Positions 19,242-30,244 are shown, counted from the stretch's first letter. The stretch: 64,000 bases of DNA from Chania multitudinisentens RB-25 (GCF_000520015.2 NZ_CP007044.2:5394001-5458000), one strand, 5' to 3'. The notes: a model not told the origin generated them from the letters alone. A program made the numbers and translations.

Positions 19242-20474
19242 ATGACCAATGTAACAGTACAGAACAGTGGCGGGGAAAGTGCTTCTCCATCTCGTTATCG
19301 TGACCTGCGTATTCTGGTTATTCTTAGTGCGCTGATGTCATTTGCCTCGATCTCTACCGATCTCTACCTGCCAGCAATGCCCACCATTGCTAACGATCTG
19401 CACGCTGCCCATGGCCGTATTGAATTCACGCTGTCCGGTTTTTTGATTGGTTTCAGCCTAGGGCAATTATTTTGGGGGCCGATTGGCGATCGTTATGGGC
19501 GCCGTATTCCTATCGCCATAGGGATGGGGTTATTTATGCTCGGGGCTGCTGGTTGTGCTCTCGCCCATTCAATTGAACAAATGGTGGGATGGCGTGTGGT
19601 ACAGGCGGCCGGTGCCTGTGCTGGCCCGGTTCTCGCCCGCGCGATGGTGAGAGACTTATACACCCGCGAACGCTCCGCACAAATGCTATCAACATTATTT
19701 CTGTTTATGGCTGTTGCGCCCTTGGCTGGCCCCATTCTGGGCGGGCAAATTCTGGCGATAAGCAGTTGGCAGGCCATTTTCTGGACGATGGCTGGCTTGG
19801 GCTTTCTGGCTTTGTTCGGCACGTTTGCACTACCAGAAACGTTATCTTCTTCTGCTCGCAACGAAGGGGCATTTGCGGCCATTTTCAGCGGCTATTTTAA
19901 GCTCTTGTTTAATCCTCGTATCATGGGCTATGCCATTGCCAGTACCTTTTACTATGGTGGTTTTTACGCCTTCATTGCAGGCACTCCCTTTGTTTATATT
20001 GAATATTTCCATATCTCGCCTCAAGCCTATGGATTGTTGTTTGGCGTCAATATTCTTGGCGTGATGAGCGCCAACTTTATTAACAGCAAACTGGTGGCCA
20101 AATTAGGCTGCGAGTCTTTATTTCATGCGGGCTCAGCGATGGCGGCCATTGCCGGGATCATGATGGCTTTGAATGCCTACCTGGGGTGGTTCGGGTTAGC
20201 CGGTATCGCAATACCTTTCTTTTTCTATGCCGCGATGAATGGGTTTATCGTGGCCAATTCAGTAGCTGGAGCCCTGGCTGAAGTAACCCGGAATGCTGGA
20301 ATGTGTTCTTCCTTGATTGGCGCGATGCAATATGGTTCCGGTATCTTTAGTGCAGCCCTTGTCGGCTGGCTTAATGATGGAACCCCCTGGACCATGAGTT
20401 CGATGATTGGTTTATGCTCAATAGGCTGCTTGATCGCTTCGCTCTTATTAAAAAGGCGCTACGCAGGGAGTTAG
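19242..20474 (+). CDS. MFS drug-efflux transporter, Bcr/CflA type
   Basis: A 410-aa protein with 12 hydrophobic helices. The Bcr/CflA hallmarks are present: STDLYLPAMPTI in helix 1, GDRYGRR (motif A) between helices 2 and 3, and the RVVQAAGACAGPVLARAMVRDLY stretch (motif B/C region). These exporters extrude bicyclomycin, chloramphenicol, sulfonamides or dipeptides. Several of the surrounding genes handle reactive compounds, but this gene stands alone, with ~250 bp of upstream DNA and a convergent LysR gene downstream. No strong ribosome site precedes the listed ATG. Confidence 0.8.
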   Translation: MTNVTVQNSGGESASPSRYRDLRILVILSALMSFASISTDLYLPAMPTIANDLHAAHGRIEFTLSGFLIGFSLGQLFWGPIGDRYGRRIPIAIGMGLFMLGAAGCALAHSIEQMVGWRVVQAAGACAGPVLARAMVRDLYTRERSAQMLSTLFLFMAVAPLAGPILGGQILAISSWQAIFWTMAGLGFLALFGTFALPETLSSSARNEGAFAAIFSGYFKLLFNPRIMGYAIASTFYYGGFYAFIAGTPFVYIEYFHISPQAYGLLFGVNILGVMSANFINSKLVAKLGCESLFHAGSAMAAIAGIMMALNAYLGWFGLAGIAIPFFFYAAMNGFIVANSVAGALAEVTRNAGMCSSLIGAMQYGSGIFSAALVGWLNDGTPWTMSSMIGLCSIGCLIASLLLKRRYAGS

Positions 20475-20518
20475 AACAGAATGAAGGGCGCAATGATGCC
20501 GCCTTTCTCACTAAGCGG

Positions 20519-21466
<948 letters not shown>

Positions 21467-21820
21467 TTAAGCCATTTTACTTATAGACCTTAGTGCCTTT
21501 CCCTCACGGATTTCGTCTTATACTGCTTAATAGCGAGCGTTTTCAGGTAAAAATGCAACCTGATAACTATTCCAGCCTTAAACTGGTGTTTTGATATCTT
21601 TTGCTTTTACCTGTTGAACACTCTATCTTCCCGCCGCTGCAATCGGATCGTCCTTGTGTGCGGCGGTAAACCCCCGTTGTTCAGCCTCGCTGATACCAGA
21701 CTGTACAAACGGCTTTCTAGTGAATTATCTGGTTGAATAGAAAAATAAAAGTTTTTTTCGCTCACCTTTTCGAGAGGGAAACCTACCAGATAATAAAAAG
21801 AGTAAGAAAAACCTTTATCA

Positions 21821-21850
21821 TTGACTTGAGTTGTCTCATTTTTCTAATAC
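21821..21850 (+). promoter_or_regulatory. Candidate promoter for the EvgA/EvgS-like operon
   Basis: TTGACT (21821-21826) and TAATAC (21845-21850) are separated by 18 bp, about 75 bp upstream of the regulator start. The intergenic stretch 21413-21926 otherwise holds a GC-rich inverted repeat (CCGCCG 21631-21636 / CGGCGG 21661-21666) and no gene I can support. Confidence 0.45.
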
Positions 21851-21926
21851 CATCAAGAATACCGAGTTAGTCAGTTTTTTCTGATATCTTCGGTCGGTTG
21901 CAGCAGCTTGTTTTTAGGAGTGAGGT

Positions 21927-22553
21927 ATGAAGAAAGTTGTAGTTGTAGATGACCACCCTGTTGTCCGCTTGGCCATCGGAATGCTGTTACAGCGGGAAGG
22001 CTATACGGTGGTAGCAGAAACAGATAATGGTATCGAAGCCGTGCGCCTTGCCCGTGAGCTGCAACCGGAATTAATGATCCTGGATATTGGCCTGCCTAAA
22101 CTTGATGGGTTAGGTGTCATCGCCAGCCTGAATCAGTATGAGCTTCCTATCAAAGTCCTGGTGCTCACCACTCAGCCTGCCAATCTGTATTCCATGCGTT
22201 GTATGCAGGCGGGAGCCGTTGGCTATGTCTCTAAAAATGAAGATTTGTCTGACCTGATCGCCGCGCTGAAAGCGATTGGAGCCGGTTATACCTATTTCCC
22301 TAATCTTTCATTCAGCTCTGTGCATAAAGGCGATATACAAGCGGATGAACATACCCGCCTCAACCTGCTTTCTAACCGTGAAATGGCGGTACTGCGCCTG
22401 CTCGCCGTGGGAAGAAGCAATAAGGAAATTGGCGATGAGATGGCGTTGAGCAATAAAACCATCAGTACCTATAAGGTGCGTATTATGGAAAAGCTGCAAG
22501 TTCAAACGTTGGTCGATCTGGTCGACATCGCCAAACGGCATACCCTGGTCTAG
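21927..22553 (+). CDS. NarL/FixJ-family response regulator, EvgA/BvgA-like
   Basis: A 208-aa regulator. The receiver domain has VVDDHP near the N-terminus and the phospho-acceptor Asp53 in MILDIGLPKLDG. A LuxR-type HTH lies at ~145-195 (LSNREMAVLRLLAVGRSNKEIG, then DEMALSNKTISTYK). Length and layout match EvgA and BvgA. It is followed after 7 bp by a large unorthodox sensor kinase, so it is the output of a four-step phosphorelay. In relatives these systems control acid resistance, efflux or fimbriae. A decayed fimbrial locus just downstream suggests a former adhesin target here. Confidence 0.85.
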   Translation: MKKVVVVDDHPVVRLAIGMLLQREGYTVVAETDNGIEAVRLARELQPELMILDIGLPKLDGLGVIASLNQYELPIKVLVLTTQPANLYSMRCMQAGAVGYVSKNEDLSDLIAALKAIGAGYTYFPNLSFSSVHKGDIQADEHTRLNLLSNREMAVLRLLAVGRSNKEIGDEMALSNKTISTYKVRIMEKLQVQTLVDLVDIAKRHTLV

Positions 22554-22560
22554 CCGTGCC

Positions 22561-25500
22561 ATGAAAACCGTTATCATCGCACTGCTGTTGATCGTCACAG
22601 CTTTGGGCACCTTTCCTGCCCGTGCAGAAACGCCGATTTCCTTGCATTTGCTGAATCGCTCCGTGCTCAATACGGAGCTGATGCAGTTACCAGAAGCCGA
22701 CTGGCAATGGTTAAGGCAAAAGAAAGTCCTGATTTTTGGCGCAGTGCAGCCTGATAATCCCCCATTGGATATCATCTATGCCAAAAATACCTACGAAGGG
22801 TTGACCGCCGATTATCTTGGGCTGATCGGTGAACAACTGGATCTCGCGGTTAAAGTGCAACTGTATTCTTCACCTGAGGCGGCGCTTCAGGCATTGATGC
22901 GGGGTGAAGTGGATATTCTGGACCCCTCTTTGTTCTTTCCTGAGAATAGGCTTTTATTGACCCAACCTTATGTTATCGATCCGTTAGTGTTTGTGACCCG
23001 CGTCAGCGACCCGCCCCTCTATGTCATGCCACAGAATGACAAACAATGGGTGACGCTGGCACGTTACCAGACAACGGATGGCGTTTTGGCTCATTACCCG
23101 CACACCAAATTTATTTTTGACTCTTCGGCCATCGATGCCATCGGTAAAGTGGCGTTTGGCCGCGCAGATATTTTTTTGGGTGGTTTTATCAGTGCGAATT
23201 ACATGATAAATCGTAACTTCCGCCATCTGGTACGAGTTACCCGTTTTCCTGAGGTTGGTGTATCGCGCCTGTCTTTCGTTTTAGCACCGGATAACGAGCG
23301 TCTGCGAGGAATGATTAACGCGGTACTCAGCCGCATTCCTGACAGTGAAAAAGGGGCTATCTTACGGCGCTGGGGAGCAGGTGGGCTGGATAATAATGCC
23401 TTGCAATCAATAGAATTGAACCAGGCGGAACGTCATTGGGTACAGCAAAACCCCGTGGTGCGGGTGCTAGTTATCGGCAATTTCCCTCCCTGGTTTTTTA
23501 TTGATCAGCAAGGCAACTCACGCGGGATTGGCGTTGACGTTCTGGAACTGATTACTCTAAAAACCGGGCTGCAATTCAAGATCGACAGCGTCGATAATAT
23601 TAAGACCGCCCTTAAAGATGTTGAGCAGGGAAAGGCGGATATTATTGCCAACTATACGATGGGGAGCATGAGCCAAAGCGGGCTGCGCGCCACACGCCCC
23701 TATATTACTTCCCCGATAGTGCTGGTCACCCGCGATGAAGCCGGCGCCCCTGGTTCGTTGGCAGCCTTGGCAGGCAAGCGTCTGGCGCTACGTCTCGATC
23801 ACCCGCTGTACGAGTTTCTGCGTGAAAAACACCCGCAGATCAAACTGGTTGAGGGTAACAATAGCGGCGTATTGACCGAGATGGTGAGCGATCGCCGCGC
23901 CGATGCTGCCGTTTTACCGCTGGTGGTGGCCAATTATCTCCTGACCAATCCAGATCTGAAGGGGATGAAAGTGGCTGCTATCGTCAGCCCCTTCTCATTA
24001 CCTATTTCTTTTGGCCTCAACCGCAGCGCCATTGAACTGCATTCGATCCTCGACAAAGCCATACTCAGCATTCCCCCGGAAGAACTGGACGCTATTGCCA
24101 GCCGCTGGCAGAACCAGTCCGTGCTGGGTTACAGTTTCTGGTCTAAATACCGGGCGATCGTCACGCAGGGTTTTGTCCTGGCTGCCCTGCTGATCCTCAC
24201 TTCACTGATTTGGCTCTACTACCTTGGGCGCCAGATCAAGCAGCGCAAAGCCGCGAAGCGTGAGCTGAAAAATGTCTTGGAATTTCAACATGCCCTGATC
24301 AATGGCACACCTTATCCAATCTATGTCCGTGATAGAGACGGCGTGCTACAGAGCTGTAACGAAAGTTATGCCAGCAAATTCAATTTATCGCCTGAGGCCA
24401 TGCTCGGTAAAAAGGTCCATGAAAGGGAATATGCCGGTATACAGGACGTGGAGGCTTTCCTTAACGATTACCAACAGGTGATGAAAACGGGAGAGCCACT
24501 GTTACAGGATCGTCAGGTGCAGTTTATTGGTGAACCAGAGCCGCTAACCATTTATCACTGGGTTCTGCCTTATCGTGACTCGGATGGCCGCATCATCGGC
24601 ATCATTGGCGGCTGGCTCGACATTTCCGAGCGCGTATCGCTGATCAATGAACTGCGGCAAGCCAAGGAACAGGCCGATGAGGCCAGCCGTGCCAAAACCA
24701 CCTTCCTGGCGACGATGAGCCATGAAATCCGCACGCCAATGAATGCGATACTTGGCATGTTGGAAATGGCCTTGAAAAAATCGGAACAGGGGATTCTCGA
24801 TCGCTCTGCTTTGGAGGTCGCCTTCGATTCGGCGAAAGGCTTGCTCGCCTTGATTGGCGATATTCTGGACATTGTGCGTATTGAGTCTGGCCGTTTGAGC
24901 CTGAACCCGGAACGGGCCGACCTGCGTGAACTGATAGAATCCGTCGTCCGGGTATTTGACGGCATTGCCCGCCAGAAAGGGCTTTCTTTACAGTTGGATA
25001 TCGATCGTGAAGCGATGGGAGACGTCTTGATTGACCCGCTGCGTTTTAAACAGATCCTCTCCAATCTGTTGAGTAACGCGATTAAATTCACTGAGAAAGG
25101 GCAAATCCAGGTTACGTTGCTTAGTGAACTTACCAGCAGTGATGAACGCTTATGGGTGACGGTGACGGTGAAAGATAGCGGCCCTGGTATCTCCCCCGAG
25201 GATCTACAGCGGCTGTTCGTGCCTTTCGTTCAAGTGGAAAGCGCGCGCGGGATCACCCAGAGCGGCAGCGGTTTGGGGTTGGTCATCAGCCGTAGCCTGT
25301 GTGAGATGATGGGGGGAGAGCTCACCATCGACAGTGAGCTTGGGCAAGGCACCCGTGTGAATATCTCACTCAACCTGACGCGGCTAGAACCGTTATCCAA
25401 CGCTGAGAAAGCCATTACTGTCGATGTACGCCACGATGAGGCACCGTTACGTATTCTGGTGGTAGATGATTTCCCGGCCAATCTGATGTTACTGAGCAAG

Positions 25501-26199
25501 CAGCTCAGTTATCTTGGGCATTCAGTTGCCGAAGCAAAAGATGGCGAAGAAGGACTACAGGTTTGGCAGCATGGTCAGTTTGATGTGGTGATCACCGACA
25601 GCAATATGCCACTGATGAACGGCTATCAGTTGGCACAGGAGATCCGGCGTATAGAACAGGCCCAAGGGAGCCAACCCTGTTTAATTTTAGGGTTTACCGC
25701 CAATGCCCAACCCGATGAGCATGAACGCTGTTTGGCTTCTGGCATGAATGATTGCATGGTGAAGCCGGTCAACATCAACACACTGTATGAAAAGCTGTCG
25801 AAACAGGCATCCCCACGTTCGGCAAAAGCCGTAGAGCATGATGCTCAGGAAAGCTTCAATATCAACAACCTGAGATCTCTCGCAGCAGATGACCCGCTGC
25901 TGATTGCTAAACTGCTACAAGAGCTATGGGCCACTAATCTTAACGATCTTGCCCAGTTACGGGTCGCACGTAAAGAAGCAGACTGGGCTGCGATCGCAGA
26001 GCTGGCGCATAAAATAAAAGGGGGAGCCAAAATGGTGGGGGCAGGCAAACTCATGCGCTGCCTGGAGGCGTTCGAAGAAGGCTTTGCTGCCATGCTACCT
26101 GCTGAACAGCTAGATCAACAGGTGGGTGAAACAGAACAGGCGATGGATGAACTGGATCTGAGTCTGCAACAGCAAATTGCCGCGCTTAATTCACCGTAG
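22561..26199 (+). CDS. Unorthodox hybrid sensor kinase, EvgS/BvgS-like
   Basis: A 1212-aa protein. Order: signal peptide (1-22, ending ARA); two periplasmic Venus-flytrap SBP_bac_3 domains (~50-275 and ~295-520); one membrane helix (~540-560, FVLAALLILTSLIWLYYLG); a PAS domain (~575-690) with the DISERV exit; a HisKA domain with phospho-acceptor His721 in MSHEIRTPMNAIL; an ATPase domain (N-box NLLSNAIKFTE, G-box GSGLGLVIS); a receiver domain with Asp1013 in VVITDSNMP; and a C-terminal HPt domain with His1150 in LAHKIKGG. All four phosphotransfer residues are intact, so the His-Asp-His-Asp relay to the preceding regulator should work. Length is close to EvgS (~1200 aa). The ligand of the flytrap domains is unknown. 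Confidence 0.9.
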   Translation: MKTVIIALLLIVTALGTFPARAETPISLHLLNRSVLNTELMQLPEADWQWLRQKKVLIFGAVQPDNPPLDIIYAKNTYEGLTADYLGLIGEQLDLAVKVQLYSSPEAALQALMRGEVDILDPSLFFPENRLLLTQPYVIDPLVFVTRVSDPPLYVMPQNDKQWVTLARYQTTDGVLAHYPHTKFIFDSSAIDAIGKVAFGRADIFLGGFISANYMINRNFRHLVRVTRFPEVGVSRLSFVLAPDNERLRGMINAVLSRIPDSEKGAILRRWGAGGLDNNALQSIELNQAERHWVQQNPVVRVLVIGNFPPWFFIDQQGNSRGIGVDVLELITLKTGLQFKIDSVDNIKTALKDVEQGKADIIANYTMGSMSQSGLRATRPYITSPIVLVTRDEAGAPGSLAALAGKRLALRLDHPLYEFLREKHPQIKLVEGNNSGVLTEMVSDRRADAAVLPLVVANYLLTNPDLKGMKVAAIVSPFSLPISFGLNRSAIELHSILDKAILSIPPEELDAIASRWQNQSVLGYSFWSKYRAIVTQGFVLAALLILTSLIWLYYLGRQIKQRKAAKRELKNVLEFQHALINGTPYPIYVRDRDGVLQSCNESYASKFNLSPEAMLGKKVHEREYAGIQDVEAFLNDYQQVMKTGEPLLQDRQVQFIGEPEPLTIYHWVLPYRDSDGRIIGIIGGWLDISERVSLINELRQAKEQADEASRAKTTFLATMSHEIRTPMNAILGMLEMALKKSEQGILDRSALEVAFDSAKGLLALIGDILDIVRIESGRLSLNPERADLRELIESVVRVFDGIARQKGLSLQLDIDREAMGDVLIDPLRFKQILSNLLSNAIKFTEKGQIQVTLLSELTSSDERLWVTVTVKDSGPGISPEDLQRLFVPFVQVESARGITQSGSGLGLVISRSLCEMMGGELTIDSELGQGTRVNISLNLTRLEPLSNAEKAITVDVRHDEAPLRILVVDDFPANLMLLSKQLSYLGHSVAEAKDGEEGLQVWQHGQFDVVITDSNMPLMNGYQLAQEIRRIEQAQGSQPCLILGFTANAQPDEHERCLASGMNDCMVKPVNINTLYEKLSKQASPRSAKAVEHDAQESFNINNLRSLAADDPLLIAKLLQELWATNLNDLAQLRVARKEADWAAIAELAHKIKGGAKMVGAGKLMRCLEAFEEGFAAMLPAEQLDQQVGETEQAMDELDLSLQQQIAALNSP

Positions 26200-26284
26200 C
26201 ACGCCAATTATTGACACAAGAAATATCCTACATGATAAAGAGATATTATTTATTGTATGGGATTAGAATAATCTGTCTCCAGAA

Positions 26285-26721
26285 ATGATGGCCAGCCCGA
26301 CAAAGTTAACGTTGGGGCCGGGTCAGAAACGGGATATCAACCTGGTCGTGCTGACAGTACCGCAAAAAGAAGTGTTATATCGGCTGTATATCGTTCCAGT
26401 CTCCAGCATTAAGGTGGTGGGCGATGAGAGTAAAGACAAAATAAAAGCGCCGCTCACCTTTGGGGTGGCTTACGGTGTGGTGGTTCATCATCTTCCTCCT
26501 GCGGGAGCTCAAATTCGCAGTTGGAACCATCAATGCAGTACTGAAGGGATGCAATTAAGCGCTACGGGTAACGTCAATATTCTGTTCCGTGAGCTACAGC
26601 AACGCCAGCAGGAGCCATTGCGGCAGAGCAGAAAGTATTCCCAGGCACACCCCGTGTGTTCCCTGTCAAGACACTCAAAGGCAACGTAGAGGGTAAATCT
26701 TTTGACCTGCAATGTCCGTAA
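26285..26721 (+). pseudogene. Fimbrial chaperone remnant (N-terminally truncated and frameshifted)
   Basis: The open frame from 26285 encodes MASPTKLTLGPGQKRDINLV and VLYRLYIVPV, the F1-G1 strand region of periplasmic pilus chaperones of the Ecp/alternate type. The frame then loses sense near 26605 (RQQEPLRQSRKYSQ...). The neighbouring frame continues with GAIAAEQKVFPGTPRVFPVK and ends at the stop 26719-26721 with FDLQCP. That is a +1/-2 frameshift near 26600-26615. The N-terminal Ig domain and signal peptide are absent, so the protein cannot be functional. Chaperone identity is by pattern only. Confidence 0.55.
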
Positions 26722-26872
26722 GAAAGCCGTTTGCCTGCTGCTCGGTTTACTGGCAGGCACGGCACAGGCGGTGATCGACATCAATCCGAAGGTGGCTGTC
26801 ATTCAGGGAGACAGCCTGAAAGGCTCTGTAGTCAACACCGGCGATAAATCAGAGTTTGGTGCTGATGTTTGA
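26702..26872 (+). pseudogene. Signal peptide-bearing fragment of a fimbrial protein
   Basis: A 56-codon frame from TTG begins with Arg/Lys and a hydrophobic run (RKKAVCLLLGLLAGTAQA), a typical signal peptide, then IDINPKVAVIQGDSLKG and stops. It overlaps the end of the previous remnant, as consecutive fimbrial genes do, and looks like the truncated start of the next subunit or chaperone gene. The family cannot be named from so short a piece. Confidence 0.4.
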
Positions 26873-27339
26873 AGTAAAGGTTTGATATGAGGAAATAGCG
26901 GTGAACTAAAACTCTATTATCATACCAAAAGCCTGATTGGAGAATTTTCCTACAAAAAGTCAAGATAGAGCTGATGTTCTGCCACCAAAAAAGACGTTAT
27001 ATTGTTTTAGAACATAGTACTGGCATACGGTTAATTTTATATCCAGCGTATTTGAAGCCGGGTAATCCGGCTTCAAGTTAAAATTTATTGGAAATCTCAC
27101 CGCCAAAGTATATTTGACGTGTGGCAGATATTCTAGAAGTTCGCCATAGCTCAATTTAAGGGAATAACATTATTGTGATTTTCATTACAGTATCCAATTC
27201 AATTTCCACTCAAATTGTTCTGACTGAATAACCGTTTGGCCTAATACAATCACTGTTGATACCAATCACAGATTAATTTATCGCCCTGTGATTTAAAATA
27301 CGGCAGATATATTAGTAATGTAAGAGAGATGTCATCACC
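26873..27339. other. AT-rich stretch without a recognisable gene
   Basis: This 467-bp stretch separates the fimbrial remnants from the LuxR-type regulator. Short open frames occur but none has a good start, ribosome site or recognisable family. It could be highly decayed remains of the same fimbrial locus. Confidence 0.4.
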
Positions 27340-28020
27340 ATGAATAAAAAACATATTGTTATCCAGCACCCTTGTTTCTTTTCTCGCCTCGGATTAGAAG
27401 AATTATTGAGCAAACAATTGCCTGACAATAATTCAGCGATATTTACCCACTTTAATCACCTTGATGAATATCATCGTCATTTGCCGGGGCAAATACAGGT
27501 AGATATTGTAGTGCTAAATATTTTGAATGGTAATTATACTCAAGGGGAGTTGTTGAGTCGGGTTATTCAACTATTGCGTCTTCATCAGCCTCACTGCCAA
27601 ATTATCCTGCTGATGAACGCCAAAAGTATGATGCTGCTTGGAAGCTACATGCACGAATTGCAAAATGTCCAAATGATTTTGGAACCTGAAGGGACATTAG
27701 GAACCATAGAAGCCCAATTAACCGGTATTTTTAATCGGCCAGTTGAGAGTAATGAGAATTTAACGCTGAAAGTGCCACAGCTCTCACAACGTGAGCTAAG
27801 TGTTTTACGGTTATTACTGAAAGGAAAAACTATCACCTATATTGCGTGCCAGCTTAAGCTGAATTATAAAACCATCAGTAACTACAAGCGTTCCGCGCAG
27901 ATGAAACTGGGGATCACCTCAATGCAGCCTTTGTTGCTCAATGGTTACGATCGCGAGGTAATGAATCGGTGGCTGTATGACAATACCCGGCATTCAGATT
28001 CAGTGACGGCTGTTCATTAA
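27340..28020 (+). CDS. LuxR-type transcriptional regulator, orphan
   Basis: A 226-aa protein with a degenerate N-terminal receiver-like domain and a LuxR HTH at ~150-205 (LSQRELSVLRLLLKGKTITYIA ... LNYKTISNYKRSAQMKLGI). The N-terminus starts KHIVIQHPCFFSRLGLEELL, without the paired acidic residues needed for phosphorylation, so the receiver is probably not phosphorylated. Proteins of this kind regulate fimbriae or colonisation traits in enterobacteria and are often unlinked to a kinase. It sits beside fimbrial remnants and may be the surviving regulator of that locus. It is flanked by ~270 bp without a clear gene downstream. Confidence 0.75.
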   Translation: MNKKHIVIQHPCFFSRLGLEELLSKQLPDNNSAIFTHFNHLDEYHRHLPGQIQVDIVVLNILNGNYTQGELLSRVIQLLRLHQPHCQIILLMNAKSMMLLGSYMHELQNVQMILEPEGTLGTIEAQLTGIFNRPVESNENLTLKVPQLSQRELSVLRLLLKGKTITYIACQLKLNYKTISNYKRSAQMKLGITSMQPLLLNGYDREVMNRWLYDNTRHSDSVTAVH

Positions 28021-28291
28021 TTCCGGGTGATTTTCGACCTTTCAGCTCACCTGGCCCTACACGCGGTTTACCATAACGCCGCACCGTTTTTATGAACGGC
28101 AGGCCCGGAACCATAGCGCCTCCCTGATGTGGCTAAGTATCCGTTGTCTTTCTCGGGCCTACTGGTAAATGCTCCACCAACCTCCATAGCAACAATTCGT
28201 TGCGATTGCAGGATCACCCGTGGAGCCATTGATCGCGTCAACGTTTTAGCCGTATTGAACGCTTACGGCTATCGTATCCACCTTAGGTGAT

Positions 28292-29602
28292 TCAGGAGAT
28301 CAACAAAAGCGAACCCCCCTTGAGTTTGTCGATTAAATCTTGCACCACCGCATATTCTACGGCAGGGCAGCCAAAAGAACGGCCACAGCGACCATATTGC
28401 TGAACATACTGATCTCCCGCATAAGGGACACCATGAAACACGATCCCTCGTTTCAACGCATTGCTATTCGTCAACTCCAGCCCCTCAAGCCGCAGCGCCC
28501 TGCCATGTTTAGCCATAATATAGGTGCCCAGCGTTTTATAGAGCCCTAATGAACTCTGATGTGACTCTGGGATATTTGAAAAATCAGTCGCTAATCCATC
28601 ATTATTCGGATCGCTGCCGGTTCCGTGTACCGCATGAATACTTTGCACCGCCTTGGCTACTCGGTCAAAAATATGCATTCTTCTGGTTTTTGAATGTTTT
28701 TCGATTTTAAAGACCACCCAAAATCGAGGGTTGGATGTTGCGTTGTTTTGGGTCTGCCAGTCGATCATTTTTTTAATATCTGCATGTGGAACATCCACCT
28801 GTTCCGCCAGCTCATACAGCCCCTCGCCAATCGGCGTTCCCGGCACCGACGTAGCCACAACCACCGCCATATCGTCGTTATTAATCAGCGATAGCAGTCG
28901 ATTCGCTCTGTTTTTCCAGCCTTTTAGGAAAACGTTCTGGGATGGAGTCTTGGCAACGATATCGTCGAATCTTTTACTATTTCTGTCGGCAAACAGGGGG
29001 ATAAATTTTTCATCTGTGACCCCATTAATTGCCGCTAACGTCTGGCTATCCATTTTCTTGGTTTGGGGGATACCCAGCACCTCTTGACAAAGACTGACCG
29101 AGGTCCCTGGGCCGCACAACACCCCCATGTCGAATAAGGCGGTAGCGATACTTTGATCTAATACATGATCAAGGCTTAATACATCCCAATAATATTTTTT
29201 ATAAATGAGCTTTATCGTTTCATAATCTAAATTTTTCACTTCATCCTTGGTGGCTTTTCTGCCGAGATATTCAGACAACCTGCCAATTGTAATTCCTTTA
29301 TTAGTCGCACCTCCTCTGTCCGCTGGATGGTCAGTATATCCACCTTCATTTTTCAGGGTGAATATCAGCGCGTCTTCAATATCTGCACCCTGCCCGTCAG
29401 TGAAGTTATTTACCGTATCGGGTTTTTCTGCGGGGTCGTCTGGTATGGGTTTATCGATAATAGGTTGTTCAAGAACAAGTGCTTCGAATTTTTTTATCGC
29501 GGCCAATGTCAAAGGCCCAACGATCCCGTCAATCTTTCCCTCATAAAGCGCCAATGATTTCAGCGTCAGTTGCAGTGATTCTATCTTGGCTTGAGTAAAC
29601 AT
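28292..29602 (-). CDS. Muramidase (GH108) fused to an L,D-transpeptidase-like domain
   Basis: A 436-aa protein with no signal peptide. Residues ~5-42 are a peptidoglycan-binding repeat (LQLTLKSLALYEGKIDGIVGP). Residues ~75-190 are a GH108 lysozyme domain with catalytic Glu86 in NEGGYTDHPADRGGATNKGI. Residues ~190-245 match the PG_binding_3 domain that ends GH108 enzymes (FLKGWKNRANRLL). Residues ~265-430 resemble the YkuD_2 murein L,D-transpeptidase family, with the GRSFGCPAV active-site Cys motif and an upstream His in VFHGVPYAGD. TtsA, the GH108 muramidase of typhoid-toxin export, acts on L,D-transpeptidase-edited wall, so this fusion could combine both steps. Domain calls are by motif; function is inference. 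Confidence 0.75.
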   Translation of the reverse strand: MFTQAKIESLQLTLKSLALYEGKIDGIVGPLTLAAIKKFEALVLEQPIIDKPIPDDPAEKPDTVNNFTDGQGADIEDALIFTLKNEGGYTDHPADRGGATNKGITIGRLSEYLGRKATKDEVKNLDYETIKLIYKKYYWDVLSLDHVLDQSIATALFDMGVLCGPGTSVSLCQEVLGIPQTKKMDSQTLAAINGVTDEKFIPLFADRNSKRFDDIVAKTPSQNVFLKGWKNRANRLLSLINNDDMAVVVATSVPGTPIGEGLYELAEQVDVPHADIKKMIDWQTQNNATSNPRFWVVFKIEKHSKTRRMHIFDRVAKAVQSIHAVHGTGSDPNNDGLATDFSNIPESHQSSLGLYKTLGTYIMAKHGRALRLEGLELTNSNALKRGIVFHGVPYAGDQYVQQYGRCGRSFGCPAVEYAVVQDLIDKLKGGSLLLIS

Positions 29603-29683
29603 AACGATCTCCTATACAACGTTTGACATAGAAGGTGACGCCCGACTGATAGCTCGCTCAGGCGAAGGGTTCATCCACAATCA

Positions 29684-30244
29684 TTACTTGCCTGAGGTCA
29701 GGCCCTGAAACAACGAGGAAAATTTGTTCACTACGTAGGGAGCAAAGAGTGTCATGCCAGCCGCAAGGAATCTGACGATTTGATCGATGGATTCAGGCGC
29801 GTTGCCGGTTTTCCCAAAGCCATACAGCACAAACGAACCAAACCCGATGAACATGAAAAGAATGACCAACATACCCATCAGCGCGATTAAGCGGCTCGAA
29901 CTTGCCTTCATGACAGGTACAAGCACAGGTTTGCCGTTTATGTCATAGATAGGCCCTCTGGTCACCGTCTCAACGCCATTCTGGTTCTTCGTGATCACTT
30001 CCTGGATGACAGGCAACTGCACATCCTCGGAAAGTGCATCAGCCAAAGACCATTCCTTGGGCAGTGAGCTGCGAATAGCGAGTATCACCACCGCTGACCC
30101 AAAGATAACCACGATCGGGATCATGTAGAGGAACACGTTACCAGGAGGAGTCCAGGCAACTGCGGGTTGTTGAGCCTGTGCCAGCGCAGAAAAGCAATAA
30201 AGGATCATTGAGAACGTTAATACGCATTTTTTGCTAGATAACAT
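29684..30244 (-). CDS. Membrane protein of unknown function
   Basis: A 186-aa protein from the ATG at 30244, preceded by GGAGAAG; the frame is open upstream to 30319 but without a better start. An N-terminal signal (VLTFSMILYCFSALAQA) is followed by a hydrophobic segment at ~45-65 (VFLYMIPIVVIFGSAVVILAI), a ~60-residue soluble part, a second helix (LIALMGMLVILFMFIGFGSFVLYGFG) and a third weakly hydrophobic C-terminal stretch. I do not recognise a family. It lies 80 bp upstream of the muramidase fusion gene on the same strand and could serve as its membrane partner or export pore, as holin-like proteins do. That is a guess from position. Confidence 0.55.
   Translation of the reverse strand: MLSSKKCVLTFSMILYCFSALAQAQQPAVAWTPPGNVFLYMIPIVVIFGSAVVILAIRSSLPKEWSLADALSEDVQLPVIQEVITKNQNGVETVTRGPIYDINGKPVLVPVMKASSSRLIALMGMLVILFMFIGFGSFVLYGFGKTGNAPESIDQIVRFLAAGMTLFAPYVVNKFSSLFQGLTSGK

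Noticed and set aside
28021..28291. Short minus-strand frame starting at 28114 after AGGGAGG
   Set aside because: The ribosome site is good, but the ~59-codon frame runs antisense into the LuxR gene and matches no family I know.
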